Shown piece by piece: positions 26,749-35,566 of a stretch of DNA of 64,000 nucleotides (the first letter of the stretch is position 1; each line of letters starts with the position of its first letter). The translations under genes were made by a program, and so were the position numbers. The stretch comes from an uncultured Granulosicoccus sp. GTDB taxonomy: Bacteria; Pseudomonadota; Gammaproteobacteria; Granulosicoccales; Granulosicoccaceae. Location: NCBI GenBank assembly GCA_947492525.1, contig CANLNQ010000026.1, forward strand, positions 1 through 64,000, in the 5' to 3' direction. A model generated the notes under the pieces. The model saw only the letters and a list, made by a program, of their open reading frames with translations. It made no database searches and was not told the DNA's origin.

Positions 26749-26770
26749 TAAGGGTGGCTTGAAGGAGCCA
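26728..26770. promoter_or_regulatory. Inverted repeat, candidate MocR operator
   Basis: GGTTCCTTCGAA (26728-26739) is matched by the reverse complement of TTGAAGGAGCC (26759-26769), with two differences. The arms flank the minus-strand -35 box, and the right arm covers the regulator's ribosome site. This fits a site for autoregulation. Confidence 0.45.
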
Positions 26771-26780
26771 TAACGATCTC

Positions 26781-28253
26781 ATGAGCCATACCCGTCAAAC
26801 ACCGCTAGATAGCCCGATGATTTGTGCAGAATTGCTGGAGTCCTTGCAAGTGCGCGAGTCGAGTCCCTTGCCAAAGGTGCGTCAGCTGTACCTGAATCTC
26901 TATGGCGCCATCGAAAGCGGGCGATTGCCATTCGAGACCCGTCTGCCGTCCAGTCGGGAGATGGCGCAGCAATTGGGCCTGGGCAGAAACACGGTAATAG
27001 CTGTCTACGAGCAATTGACTGCAGAAGGCATGCTCAAGACAGACGGACGACGCGGGACACGGGTCGCCAGAAAGATCAGTCCACTCAGTGTCGATGTCGA
27101 CACACGCTGGCCGCAATCGAGGCGCGCGGCCGGGAATCGAATCGTACCGGCGACGGGCCGTGCCTTCGCGCCGGGTGAACCGGATACCCGGCTGTTTCCG
27201 CATGCGCTCTGGCGCAAGGCGCAATCCAGAGTCGTTGACAGTGTAGGCGACCGGCTTGGGTATCGTCAGGGTGGTCTGCCGGAAACGCGAGAAGCCATTG
27301 CCCGCTACCTGGCCAATTACCGTTCCTTGTCGGTTGATGCTGAGCAGATCGTGATTACCTCAGGTACGCGGCAGAGTCTGGCGCTCGCGGCCCATCTGTT
27401 CGCAGATCCCGGCGATTCGGCCTGGGTGGAGTGCCCGGGCTATCTGGGGGCCGTGGATGCCTTCCGGCAATCCGGTCTGTCGGTACGGCCTTGCAGTGTA
27501 GACACTGGCGGACTGCTTCCGCCGCCGGTTGACGGGCAAGTACCGCGGTTGATCTATCTCACGCCGTGCTTTCACTATCCCACCGGTGTGCCGCTGGCAA
27601 CAGAGCGACGTGCTGCATTATTGACGCTCTCCCGAGAGACGGGCTGTGTCGTGTTTGAAGACGATTACGATAGTGAATTTCGAGATGATTCTCAGCCGCG
27701 TCCGGCGTTGGCGGCTGAAGCTGCAGGCGCCAGAGTGTTGCATGCGGGTACGTTTTCGAAACTGCTGTTTCCCGCGGTGCGAGTCGGTTGGTTGGTGATG
27801 CCGCAACACAGGGTTGAACAGGCGGAACGCTGTCTTCGTGTGATCGGGGGTGGTTGCAACACGATTGCGCAGGGGGTGGTCACCGAACTTCTTGACAATG
27901 GTTCGATTGGCAGGCATCTGCGGCAGGCACGTCAGGTGTACGGGCAACGTCGGCAGGCCCTGGTCAATGCATTGCATGGCTGCCATCTGTTCGAGCCTGT
28001 CGAACAGGTCTCCGGCAGCCTGAGTCTGGTGCTGCAATTGAAGAAGAGCGTGTCGTTGAAGGCACTCCTCGCCGCATTCTCGTCTGCCGGAATAGGGGCG
28101 CAGCCATTGGAATTCCTGGATTGGCGAATTGCCAATCCTTCGCGCTGCAAGGCTATCGTGATCGGGCTCGGCAATGTGGACACATTGGCGATACCTGCTA
28201 CCGCAGAGCGCCTGGTAGAGGCACTGGAGTCGGTCTCGAAACCGGCTTGCTGA
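26781..28253 (+). CDS. MocR/PdxR-family transcriptional regulator (GntR HTH plus aminotransferase domain)
   Basis: This 490-residue regulator fuses a GntR winged helix (residues about 25-95, with LPSSREMAQQLGLGRNTVIAVYEQL) to a fold-type I aminotransferase domain. The PLP-binding lysine is Lys327 in HAGTFSKLLFPAVRVGWLV, and the upstream FEDDYDSEF provides the PLP-contacting Asp/Tyr. Proteins of this family sense PLP or amino compounds. Divergent orientation to a PNPOx-like gene suggests control of B6-linked metabolism. Confidence 0.9.
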   Translation: MSHTRQTPLDSPMICAELLESLQVRESSPLPKVRQLYLNLYGAIESGRLPFETRLPSSREMAQQLGLGRNTVIAVYEQLTAEGMLKTDGRRGTRVARKISPLSVDVDTRWPQSRRAAGNRIVPATGRAFAPGEPDTRLFPHALWRKAQSRVVDSVGDRLGYRQGGLPETREAIARYLANYRSLSVDAEQIVITSGTRQSLALAAHLFADPGDSAWVECPGYLGAVDAFRQSGLSVRPCSVDTGGLLPPPVDGQVPRLIYLTPCFHYPTGVPLATERRAALLTLSRETGCVVFEDDYDSEFRDDSQPRPALAAEAAGARVLHAGTFSKLLFPAVRVGWLVMPQHRVEQAERCLRVIGGGCNTIAQGVVTELLDNGSIGRHLRQARQVYGQRRQALVNALHGCHLFEPVEQVSGSLSLVLQLKKSVSLKALLAAFSSAGIGAQPLEFLDWRIANPSRCKAIVIGLGNVDTLAIPATAERLVEALESVSKPAC

Positions 28254-28497
28254 AAGCCTGCTGATACGGCAACCGCTGATGCCATGCAGATCACTGAGTG
28301 ATCTCCTGCAAGGGCAGGCATGGATACCACACCATCAACAGCGATTTTTCTGTTGCCAATCCACATCAGCGTACAGACGCTCGACGCTTGAATCAATACG
28401 GGAAACCAGTCTTTTGAACAGGCCCTGTCTGTTGAGGCATCAGCGGTGATGAGGCAAACTCAGTGCTGGAATTGCATCGAAGGGCAGGGGCAATCGC

Positions 28498-31400
28498 ATG
28501 AAGCAAGTTACTCGCGCGGCAGGACAAGTCACCTTCACACTGCCTGACTCTACTGCAGAGCCGGAAGACCTTGAACCCGATTCACGACCGCGAGCCAGAG
28601 GCGGCAGCAGAGTAGGCACGCCCCCCAGCGCGTCGCCTGATGATGCGGAGCTGACCGCGATTGTCGACGCATTGGTCAACCCGGATGCACAGATTCATCA
28701 CGAAACCACCGGGGTCAGCCGCTCGCGTCGTGCGGGTGGTTTGCCCACGGTGCCGGGAACTGCACCTCCGGCCCCGGGTATCGAAGTACTTGACTCCTTT
28801 GTCATCGAGGTGGATCAGGTGCCAAAGCCACCCGGCAGTCGCGCTGCGAGTGGTTCTGATGCCATCCAGGTGGACGTGTCGCTGGAGGCTGGCCAAAACG
28901 CTGTTGTGTTGCTCGAGCAGGACGGTACGTATGAATGGCGTTTTCCGCAGGCATCACGATCCGATCGAGGCGCAAGCAGGCGCTCGCGAGGAGGAAACGC
29001 GGACAGTTCCATCGACACGGCTCGCAAGGCCGTCTTCATCATTGATGTTCGCGAGGATGCCCCCCCGGCAACGGGTGCTCGTGGTAGTGCCACGTCGCGC
29101 GGTGCGATTACCTCTTTCATCAAGGGCAAGATCAAGGGCTTCATCCTGAAGTTCGTGGTACGCAAGGCCGTGGGAGCCATCACCAAACGACTAGAGCGTG
29201 GCGTGCTGGAAGGTCCTGTGATCATCGCTTCAGCAGATGCGGACAAGGACTGGCTGCGCACGGAAAGCCTTGCCGAGCTTGCGCTGCCTGCGGAACGGCC
29301 GGCTCGTATCCTGCTGCTTGTGCACGGTACGTTCAGCAGCACGGTAGGCAGTTTCGCCGCACTGTCGCGTCACCCGGAAGGGCTGGCTTTTCTGCAATCT
29401 GCGTTTGACCATTACGATGCCATAGTGGGGTATGACCATTACACGCTCTCGGAAACTCCCGATCAGAATGCCGAAGCCATCAATGGTGCTCTGCGGCAGA
29501 TGCTGGCACGCACACCTTCATTGCACATCGATGCCATTGCTTTCAGCCGTGGTGGACTGGTCCTGCGCTACCTGACTGAGCAGATCGCACCGTTGGATGA
29601 TGAAGGCGTGCAGTTCGGCAGACTGGTTTTCGTGGGGTGCACCAATGCCGGTACTGAACTGGCAAACGATGAAAACTGGACCGAGCTGGTCAATTTCTAT
29701 ACCAATATGGTGGCGGGCGCGACACGGCTGCTGGGCTTTGCGCCCGGAGCTGCATTGCCTACACGCATTCTGCGTGGTGCCATTCAGTCGATCGGCAGCA
29801 TGGTTACCTATATTGCGGAGGACGCGGTAGCCAACAAATCGGTTCCCGGTGTTGCTGCCATGGAACCGGCCGGGCCGTTTGTGCAGGCGATCAACAATCC
29901 GCCGATGAATCGTCCCATGCCATCTGCGCGTGAGTTCTTTGCGGTCGGCTCGAGCTTTGAGCCGGACAGGGACACCGCCAACGGTGCACTGGGAAAGCGG
30001 CTGATAGCCAAGAGTGCGGATGGTCTGGTAGACCGGCTGATGGGCAAGGACAACGATCTGGTGGTCAACACGGATTCGATGTTCGTCATTGATCCGGCCC
30101 AGGGCAGTCGCCTCAGCGAAAAGCGTGTCTTCGATGACAATGGCCAGATTTACCATACGGTGTACTTCGCTCAGCCGGTGGTAGCGAAGGCTTTGAGTAG
30201 CTGGCTGGCTGGCGGTGGTTCAGCGATCCGTGCTGGCCGGGAAAATGCAACTCGGGCAGCATCTGTGACGGCACCGAGAGAGTGGTGGCGCAGCGTTGTC
30301 GATACCGACATCGTGACACTGCCAGCAAACATCTCGGGTACTCAGGCGCTTCGGCGTCTGAAGTCTCGCCAGAACGAGAACGTGGTGCTGCAACGAACAC
30401 ATCAGGGCGACGTACTCTCCTACGGGATTGCACGTCAGGTTTTGATGAGGCGGATCAAGGAGTACAGCGACCCTAAACAGCCGCTGGCCGACATACTGTC
30501 TCTGCAAGAGAATCAATCCAGTGTTATTGACGAGTCCTCGGCGATTGCGGCAGGAAGTGCACGCTCCCTGCTGGAGCTTGCGGGGCGACGCGCCAAAGAC
30601 AAATACCTGTCAGTAGTTACCGATGCAGGAGAGGCTCTGGGAGTCATCGCTCGATCGCCCTTGTCCACGCCAGAGGCCATTGTTGCCTCGGCATCGGCCA
30701 CACCCGCAGCGGCCGGAAGACGGGTGACTGCGAGAAGACCCAGCCCCGGTTCGAGTGCGGGTTCAAGCCCCGCTTCAAGGGGCAGTTCAAGGGGCAGTTC
30801 AAGGGGCAGTTCAAGGGGCAGTTCAAGGGGCAGTTCAAGGGGCAGTTCAAGGGGCGGAGCCGCCGAAGCAGCAGCGGTACAGGAGGACTCGGAAGAGGTA
30901 CTTTGTCATGCGCACGCTTCGATGGCCGAGAAGGTGGCCGTCGGCAAGGTCACTACGGTGGAAGTACTGCTGTCTCGAGAAGAGATCGAACAGGCCATGG
31001 GCGTGGGTGGCAGCGCCAGAGTGCGCAGGGACCGACCCCTGATCGTGGAAGTGCTGGCGCGCAAGCACTGTGTGGTCAGTGGTGATTCACGTGCCGATGT
31101 GCCAGTGCCGGCGGCGGGCCAGCAGGAACCGAGCAGGCTGTACTTCGACATCCTGCCCAAGGCTGTTGGCATCGGCGAGATTGATGTGCTGGTTCGTCAG
31201 GGCAATTACGCGGCGGTGAACCTGCGTCTGAGACCGGAGTTCGTCAAGCAACTGAAACGCAAGGACGTAGAGCTAACGGTCGCCCAGGCTGACATGCAGC
31301 CGGATGATGGTCGCAAGCAGGCCGTGAATGTGTTGCAGATCTTCGAGACAGAGATCGGTGACAAACCGATGTTGCAATACTGGCTGACACTCGGAGCACT

Positions 31401-32433
31401 GGGCAAGCGCGTGACCGATCACAGCGAGCCGTTCAAGAATGCCACGGCGAAGGACCAATACATCAAGGAGCTGTACCAGCGGCTGGAAGAATTCTACGCT
31501 GTGGATGACACTGATTACGATGCATTCATCAGTCGGCTACGATCCTGTGGTCTGACTCTCTTTGATGAGCTGGTACCGGAAAAGATCCAGGCCCTGTTGT
31601 GGAAGCACCGGGAGGAGATCGACCATATTCAGGTGATGTCCAGTGAGGTCTTGATTCCCTGGGAGCTGGTGGCCCTGAAACAGCCCGGCAAGAAGGCCAG
31701 ACCGGATGCAACGTTCCTGGCCGAAATGGGGCTGGTACGCTGGCTGGATCATACCGCCGAGAATCGCCTGCCTGCTCGCAGCTTGCGCCTTCGTGACGGC
31801 AGGTTTGCTCATGTGACACCCCAATACCCTTCCGCATCGGAGTATGCCTTGCCCGGTGCGCAAAGCGAAGCGCAACTACTGGTGGACGGGTTCGACGCGG
31901 TGGCTTGCCCCACCAGCAGTCTCAAGGTGCTGGAACTACTGGCAAGCCCGGGTAGTTATGACGTGATTCATTTTGCCTGTCATGGTGTTGCCGATACCGA
32001 AGCCATCTGGAACTCCGGGTTGATGATGAAAGGCCGGATGGCCAGCGGTCAGTACCATCCGGATCATCTGCAGTGGGATCAGGTCAAGAACTACGCAGAC
32101 CTGCGTGAAGACGGACAACCCGGCCCGCTCGTTTTCATCAATGCCTGCCAGACGGGGCGCTCGGGTAACACCATTACCAGCACCGGAGGATTTGCACAGG
32201 CCTTTCTGAACAGCGGTGCCGACATGTTCATCGCTGCGCAATGGTCGGTCGGGGATTATCCGGCAACCACCTTCTCGACCACGCTTTACGATCAGCTGCT
32301 CACGAAGAAGAAGACCGTGACCCAGGCGGTAGCGGCGGCTCGCAAGGCTGCGAGAAACAACAAGGAGCTGACGTGGCTGTCCTATGTGGTGTACGCCGAT
32401 CCGTATGCAAAGGTCGTTGCCGGATCCGGCTGA
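28498..32433 (+). CDS. Lipase-like alpha/beta hydrolase fused to a C-terminal CHAT protease
   Basis: This 1311-residue multidomain protein has no signal peptide. Residues 1-170 are Pro/Ser/Arg-rich with a small beta-rich part. Residues about 265-560 look like a lipase-type alpha/beta hydrolase: oxyanion HGTFSS (276-281), nucleophile Ser350 in AFSRGG, and a plausible His553. Residues 762-785 are six GSSR tetrapeptides from a 12-bp tandem repeat. The last 250 residues are a CHAT (caspase-like) protease with His1162 in HFACHG and Cys1217 in FINACQTG, both intact. A partner gene begins within or just after its stop. Regulated proteolysis or a defence role is inferred from the CHAT family; it is not shown by the sequence. 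Confidence 0.8.
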   Translation: MKQVTRAAGQVTFTLPDSTAEPEDLEPDSRPRARGGSRVGTPPSASPDDAELTAIVDALVNPDAQIHHETTGVSRSRRAGGLPTVPGTAPPAPGIEVLDSFVIEVDQVPKPPGSRAASGSDAIQVDVSLEAGQNAVVLLEQDGTYEWRFPQASRSDRGASRRSRGGNADSSIDTARKAVFIIDVREDAPPATGARGSATSRGAITSFIKGKIKGFILKFVVRKAVGAITKRLERGVLEGPVIIASADADKDWLRTESLAELALPAERPARILLLVHGTFSSTVGSFAALSRHPEGLAFLQSAFDHYDAIVGYDHYTLSETPDQNAEAINGALRQMLARTPSLHIDAIAFSRGGLVLRYLTEQIAPLDDEGVQFGRLVFVGCTNAGTELANDENWTELVNFYTNMVAGATRLLGFAPGAALPTRILRGAIQSIGSMVTYIAEDAVANKSVPGVAAMEPAGPFVQAINNPPMNRPMPSAREFFAVGSSFEPDRDTANGALGKRLIAKSADGLVDRLMGKDNDLVVNTDSMFVIDPAQGSRLSEKRVFDDNGQIYHTVYFAQPVVAKALSSWLAGGGSAIRAGRENATRAASVTAPREWWRSVVDTDIVTLPANISGTQALRRLKSRQNENVVLQRTHQGDVLSYGIARQVLMRRIKEYSDPKQPLADILSLQENQSSVIDESSAIAAGSARSLLELAGRRAKDKYLSVVTDAGEALGVIARSPLSTPEAIVASASATPAAAGRRVTARRPSPGSSAGSSPASRGSSRGSSRGSSRGSSRGSSRGSSRGGAAEAAAVQEDSEEVLCHAHASMAEKVAVGKVTTVEVLLSREEIEQAMGVGGSARVRRDRPLIVEVLARKHCVVSGDSRADVPVPAAGQQEPSRLYFDILPKAVGIGEIDVLVRQGNYAAVNLRLRPEFVKQLKRKDVELTVAQADMQPDDGRKQAVNVLQIFETEIGDKPMLQYWLTLGALGKRVTDHSEPFKNATAKDQYIKELYQRLEEFYAVDDTDYDAFISRLRSCGLTLFDELVPEKIQALLWKHREEIDHIQVMSSEVLIPWELVALKQPGKKARPDATFLAEMGLVRWLDHTAENRLPARSLRLRDGRFAHVTPQYPSASEYALPGAQSEAQLLVDGFDAVACPTSSLKVLELLASPGSYDVIHFACHGVADTEAIWNSGLMMKGRMASGQYHPDHLQWDQVKNYADLREDGQPGPLVFINACQTGRSGNTITSTGGFAQAFLNSGADMFIAAQWSVGDYPATTFSTTLYDQLLTKKKTVTQAVAAARKAARNNKELTWLSYVVYADPYAKVVAGSG
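30781..30852 (+). repeat. 12-bp tandem repeat inside the CHAT gene
   Basis: Six copies of GGCAGTTCAAGG encode Gly-Ser-Ser-Arg repeats. Imperfect copies precede them from about 30750 (GSSAGSSPASR). The array is in frame and separates the hydrolase half from the CHAT half, so it is probably a flexible, length-variable linker. Confidence 0.95.
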
Positions 32434-32453
32434 TGACAGCCAGGAGGGAGGGC

Positions 32454-34712
32454 ATGGAAATACTGCCATTGACCATCCGCAGGCAAGACGATGGGCCCTG
32501 TGTTTTCAGTGTGAACCTGCTTGGCGAAACACGCGAGTTCACCACGGCAGCCGGCCTGGCTATCCTGTCTCAGGAGGTCACCCCTCGTGAGCATATGGAA
32601 GAGTTGTTGCCTCCCGGTCTATGCCATGCACTTCGACAATGGGAACTGGCCAGCCAGAAGAATCTGACACTGGCTATCATCGAATACCCGGAACCCTCCA
32701 GTATCTGCTGGGAATGGATTCCAACGATCGTCGGCCTGCATGGTGCCATGGTCACGAGAGTGTGGCCTGATCATGAGAAGCTGAAGGCAACAGAGCCCCT
32801 TGGCACTGGCTGCACCTTGCTGGCCGCTGGATGGGCTGATTCAGGTGCTTACAGATTGACCGGCATCGATCAGGAACTGGCTGATATGGTCAGTCTGGGT
32901 GAGCAGACCGGTATACAAGTTCTTGCACTTGTTGATGTGTCGATCGATGAGTTTTCCAGCACCTATGGCTCCAGGCGACCGCAGATTCTGCACCTTGCGT
33001 CGGTGGCCGCTGCCGGGTCGCGCCTGTTCCTGGGGGCGAAGGCGAACAAGGCCGTGACGGTCGAGGCGGACGAGCTGGCTGATATCGTGCAGACGGTGGG
33101 TCCCGTGCCTGAACTGATTATGCTCAATTGTTGCGATACGGATCGCTTTGCTGCCACCTTGCAACGCTCTGTGCCGAGCATCATGGTTGGCTGGATAGGC
33201 AAGGTCCATGATCAGGCGATCGTCGATTTCACTGCGGTCTTCTACGCAAGACTGCTGGAGGGGCATACCGTCGTCGATGCCATCCGCTCATTTGACTGGA
33301 AGATCCTGGGGCCCTCGGTTCTGCCATCCATCTGGCATCCTGACCTTGATCATATCGGCAGGCGGCTGTTCGAACCGCGGCTTGAGTCTGAAGTCTTCCG
33401 GCCAGCATCAGGGGTAGCGGAACCCGATGCCATTGGCTATGGTCGCATCAGCGAAACACCCGTCAGTGGCAATGAATGGTCTACGCCGTCATCGACGCAA
33501 GGCAGCAATACCATGATTTCTGAAGTCTTCCGGCCATCATCAGGAGTAGCGGAACCCGATGTCATTGGCTACGGTCGCATCAGCGAAACACTCGTCAGTG
33601 GCAATGAATGGTCTACGCCGTCATCGACGCAAGGCAGCAATGCCATCAATGATGCCGCAACGATTCATGACCTGAATGCACGCATCGATCTGGAGCTTGT
33701 CGCAACGATCAGTCCCGCCTTGCTGATAAACGGAGAGCCTGTCATGAAGCGGCTGGTCATTCATCTCGACAAGCCTGTACGTGGTGCGATACTGACTCTG
33801 CGTTGCGATGGCGGTAGACAGGTGTCCTGCATACGTCAAACCTACGATATTCAGGACAGGCGTTTGCCGGTGAGGCGCGACTGTATCCATTTTCCTGCCT
33901 TGCACGAATTGATCGATGCAAATATCGGGCGCCGGATGATCAACATTACGGCGACTCTGGAAGTCCGAGGTGAGGTTGTGGTGCATGTCACGCGGTCAGT
34001 GCTCTGGATGGCATGCGATGAATGGATGGATCAGCCGGAAACCTGGAGCTATCTGCCGGCCTTTGTACTACCCCATTGCTCGGGCGTTCAGACGGTACTG
34101 GACAGTGCGACGGAGAAGCTGAAAACCCTGACCAACCCGACTGCCGCGTTTGACGGTTATCAGACAGATTCGGAGCATGTGATGAAGCAGGTACACGCCA
34201 TGTTCATCACCTTGAGGGATGTGTTGCAGTTGAGCTATATCAACCCGCCGGGTTCCCCGGTCTATACGCAAGACAATAAACTGGCAAAGGGGCAGAAGGT
34301 GAGATTCTGCAACGAGGTTGTAGAGTACAAGCGCGGCACATGCCACGATCTGGCATTGACATTTGCCAGCGTGATTGAATACGTGGGTATCCACTGTCTG
34401 GTGATTCTGGTCCGCGGTCATACGTTTTTCGGGTTCTGGGTCGATGACAATGCCCATCATGACTTCTGGAGTGATCCCTATGCTGTCATGGGTCATCGAT
34501 CAAGCAGTGACAAGCCCTGGGTCATTCAGGACAAGGACACCATTCTGAACCTTTACCATCAGCAGAGCCTGTGCCTGGTTGAGTCGACCTATGTCACGGA
34601 CAGAAACAGCTCATTCGAAGAGGCTTGCGAGGAGGCGTTGAAGAGAATGGAGCAGTTTGATTGCGCCATAGATGTAGCGCAGTCGCGCCGTGAAGTGCAG
34701 CCGATAGCATGA
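32454..34712 (+). CDS. CHAT-like pseudoprotease with internal duplication and transglutaminase-like C-terminus
   Basis: This 752-residue protein is adjacent to the CHAT protease. Residues about 60-290 align by eye with a CHAT domain: ILHLASVAAAG matches VIHFACHGVAD but Val184 replaces the catalytic His, while Cys227 in MLNCCDTD matches the catalytic Cys. Residues 312-399 are two near-identical 44-residue repeats (SEVFRPxSGVAEPD...). Residues about 540-720 resemble a transglutaminase/cysteine-protease fold: GTCHDLALTF with Cys630, GHTFFGFW with His656, then Asp664. ATG 32454 has AGGAGGG 5 bp upstream; an ATG at 32433 overlaps the previous stop. Function unknown; probably a partner or substrate of the CHAT protease. 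Confidence 0.7.
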   Translation: MEILPLTIRRQDDGPCVFSVNLLGETREFTTAAGLAILSQEVTPREHMEELLPPGLCHALRQWELASQKNLTLAIIEYPEPSSICWEWIPTIVGLHGAMVTRVWPDHEKLKATEPLGTGCTLLAAGWADSGAYRLTGIDQELADMVSLGEQTGIQVLALVDVSIDEFSSTYGSRRPQILHLASVAAAGSRLFLGAKANKAVTVEADELADIVQTVGPVPELIMLNCCDTDRFAATLQRSVPSIMVGWIGKVHDQAIVDFTAVFYARLLEGHTVVDAIRSFDWKILGPSVLPSIWHPDLDHIGRRLFEPRLESEVFRPASGVAEPDAIGYGRISETPVSGNEWSTPSSTQGSNTMISEVFRPSSGVAEPDVIGYGRISETLVSGNEWSTPSSTQGSNAINDAATIHDLNARIDLELVATISPALLINGEPVMKRLVIHLDKPVRGAILTLRCDGGRQVSCIRQTYDIQDRRLPVRRDCIHFPALHELIDANIGRRMINITATLEVRGEVVVHVTRSVLWMACDEWMDQPETWSYLPAFVLPHCSGVQTVLDSATEKLKTLTNPTAAFDGYQTDSEHVMKQVHAMFITLRDVLQLSYINPPGSPVYTQDNKLAKGQKVRFCNEVVEYKRGTCHDLALTFASVIEYVGIHCLVILVRGHTFFGFWVDDNAHHDFWSDPYAVMGHRSSSDKPWVIQDKDTILNLYHQQSLCLVESTYVTDRNSSFEEACEEALKRMEQFDCAIDVAQSRREVQPIA
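33387..33650 (+). repeat. 132-bp direct duplication within the CHAT-like gene
   Basis: The unit starting TCTGAAGTCTTCCGGCCA at 33387 is repeated at 33519, exactly 132 bp (44 codons) later, with only a handful of base differences. The high identity at DNA level suggests a recent in-frame duplication. Confidence 0.95.
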
Positions 34713-34721
34713 TCCCTGATT

Positions 34722-34775
34722 GACGCGATTGACGCAATAGACGCAATAGACGCAATAGACGCAATAGACGCAATA
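34722..34775. repeat. 9-bp tandem repeat array
   Basis: Six copies of GACGCAATA (the first is GACGCGATT) lie between the convergent CHAT-like gene and the siderophore ATPase gene. No hairpin-forming symmetry is evident. The array begins about 10 bp after the CHAT-like stop codon. Confidence 0.95.
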
Positions 34776-34816
34776 GACGCGGGGCGCGAGATGAAGGTCA
34801 GCAACGAGTGCTTTCG

Positions 34817-35566
34817 TCAGGTCAACGCCAGCAATTCACCCTCAACCGTGACCATCCTGATGTCGGTGTCATACAGGTCGGACAAGACATCGGAGTTCAA
34901 TACGGCAGCCTTGTTACCGGCCTTGAAAACCTCGCCGTTCTTCATCGCCACGATATGGTCCGCGTGGCGAGCAGCATGATTCAGGTCGTGCAGCACCAGC
35001 GCAAAGGTTCGACCTCGGTCGGTGTGCCGGCGGATCAACTGCATCAGCTTTCGAGCATGGCGCAGGTCCAGATTGTTCAGCGGTTCGTCCAGCAGTACCA
35101 TGTCGGTGGCCTGCGCAAAGTTCATGGCGAGCAGCGCGCGCTGCCGTTGTCCGCCGGATAAGGTTTCAAGAAAGCGGCTGGCCAGCTCACCCAGATCGAA
35201 GTCGCGCAGGGCCTGGTCGACGATGACATCGTCGGCGGCAGTGCCACGGCCCTTGTTATGAGGGTAACGACCGAAAGCCACGAGATCGCGTACCCGCAGT
35301 CGAGAACCGATGGTGCTGTGCTGACGCAACACGGACAGGTGTCTGGCAAGTTCATCGAAGGCGTAGTCACTGAGAAGGCGTCCTGCCAGTTCGACCTCAC
35401 CGCTGTCCTGATTCTGCAGCCGGGACAGGGTATGCAGCAGGCTGGACTTGCCTGCACCATTCGGCCCTATCAGGGCGGTGACCTTGCCCGGTGGAATTTC
35501 GACCGAGACACAGTTGAGGATGTGATTGCCGTTCAGCGTCAGATCGATATCGCGCGTCTTGATCAT
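34817..35566 (-). CDS. Siderophore ABC transporter ATP-binding protein (FepC/FatE-type)
   Basis: This 249-residue ATPase has Walker A GPNGAGKSS (residues 34-42), signature LSGGQRQRALLAMNFAQ, Walker B MVLLDEPLNNLD and a final ALVLHDLNHAARHADHI H-loop, the pattern of iron-siderophore ATPases. Its ATG overlaps the stop of the preceding permease (ATGA). It is the last gene of the minus-strand operon binding protein-permease-permease-ATPase, an order seen in VctPDGC- and YclNOPQ-type systems. Confidence 0.9.
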   Translation of the reverse strand: MIKTRDIDLTLNGNHILNCVSVEIPPGKVTALIGPNGAGKSSLLHTLSRLQNQDSGEVELAGRLLSDYAFDELARHLSVLRQHSTIGSRLRVRDLVAFGRYPHNKGRGTAADDVIVDQALRDFDLGELASRFLETLSGGQRQRALLAMNFAQATDMVLLDEPLNNLDLRHARKLMQLIRRHTDRGRTFALVLHDLNHAARHADHIVAMKNGEVFKAGNKAAVLNSDVLSDLYDTDIRMVTVEGELLALT

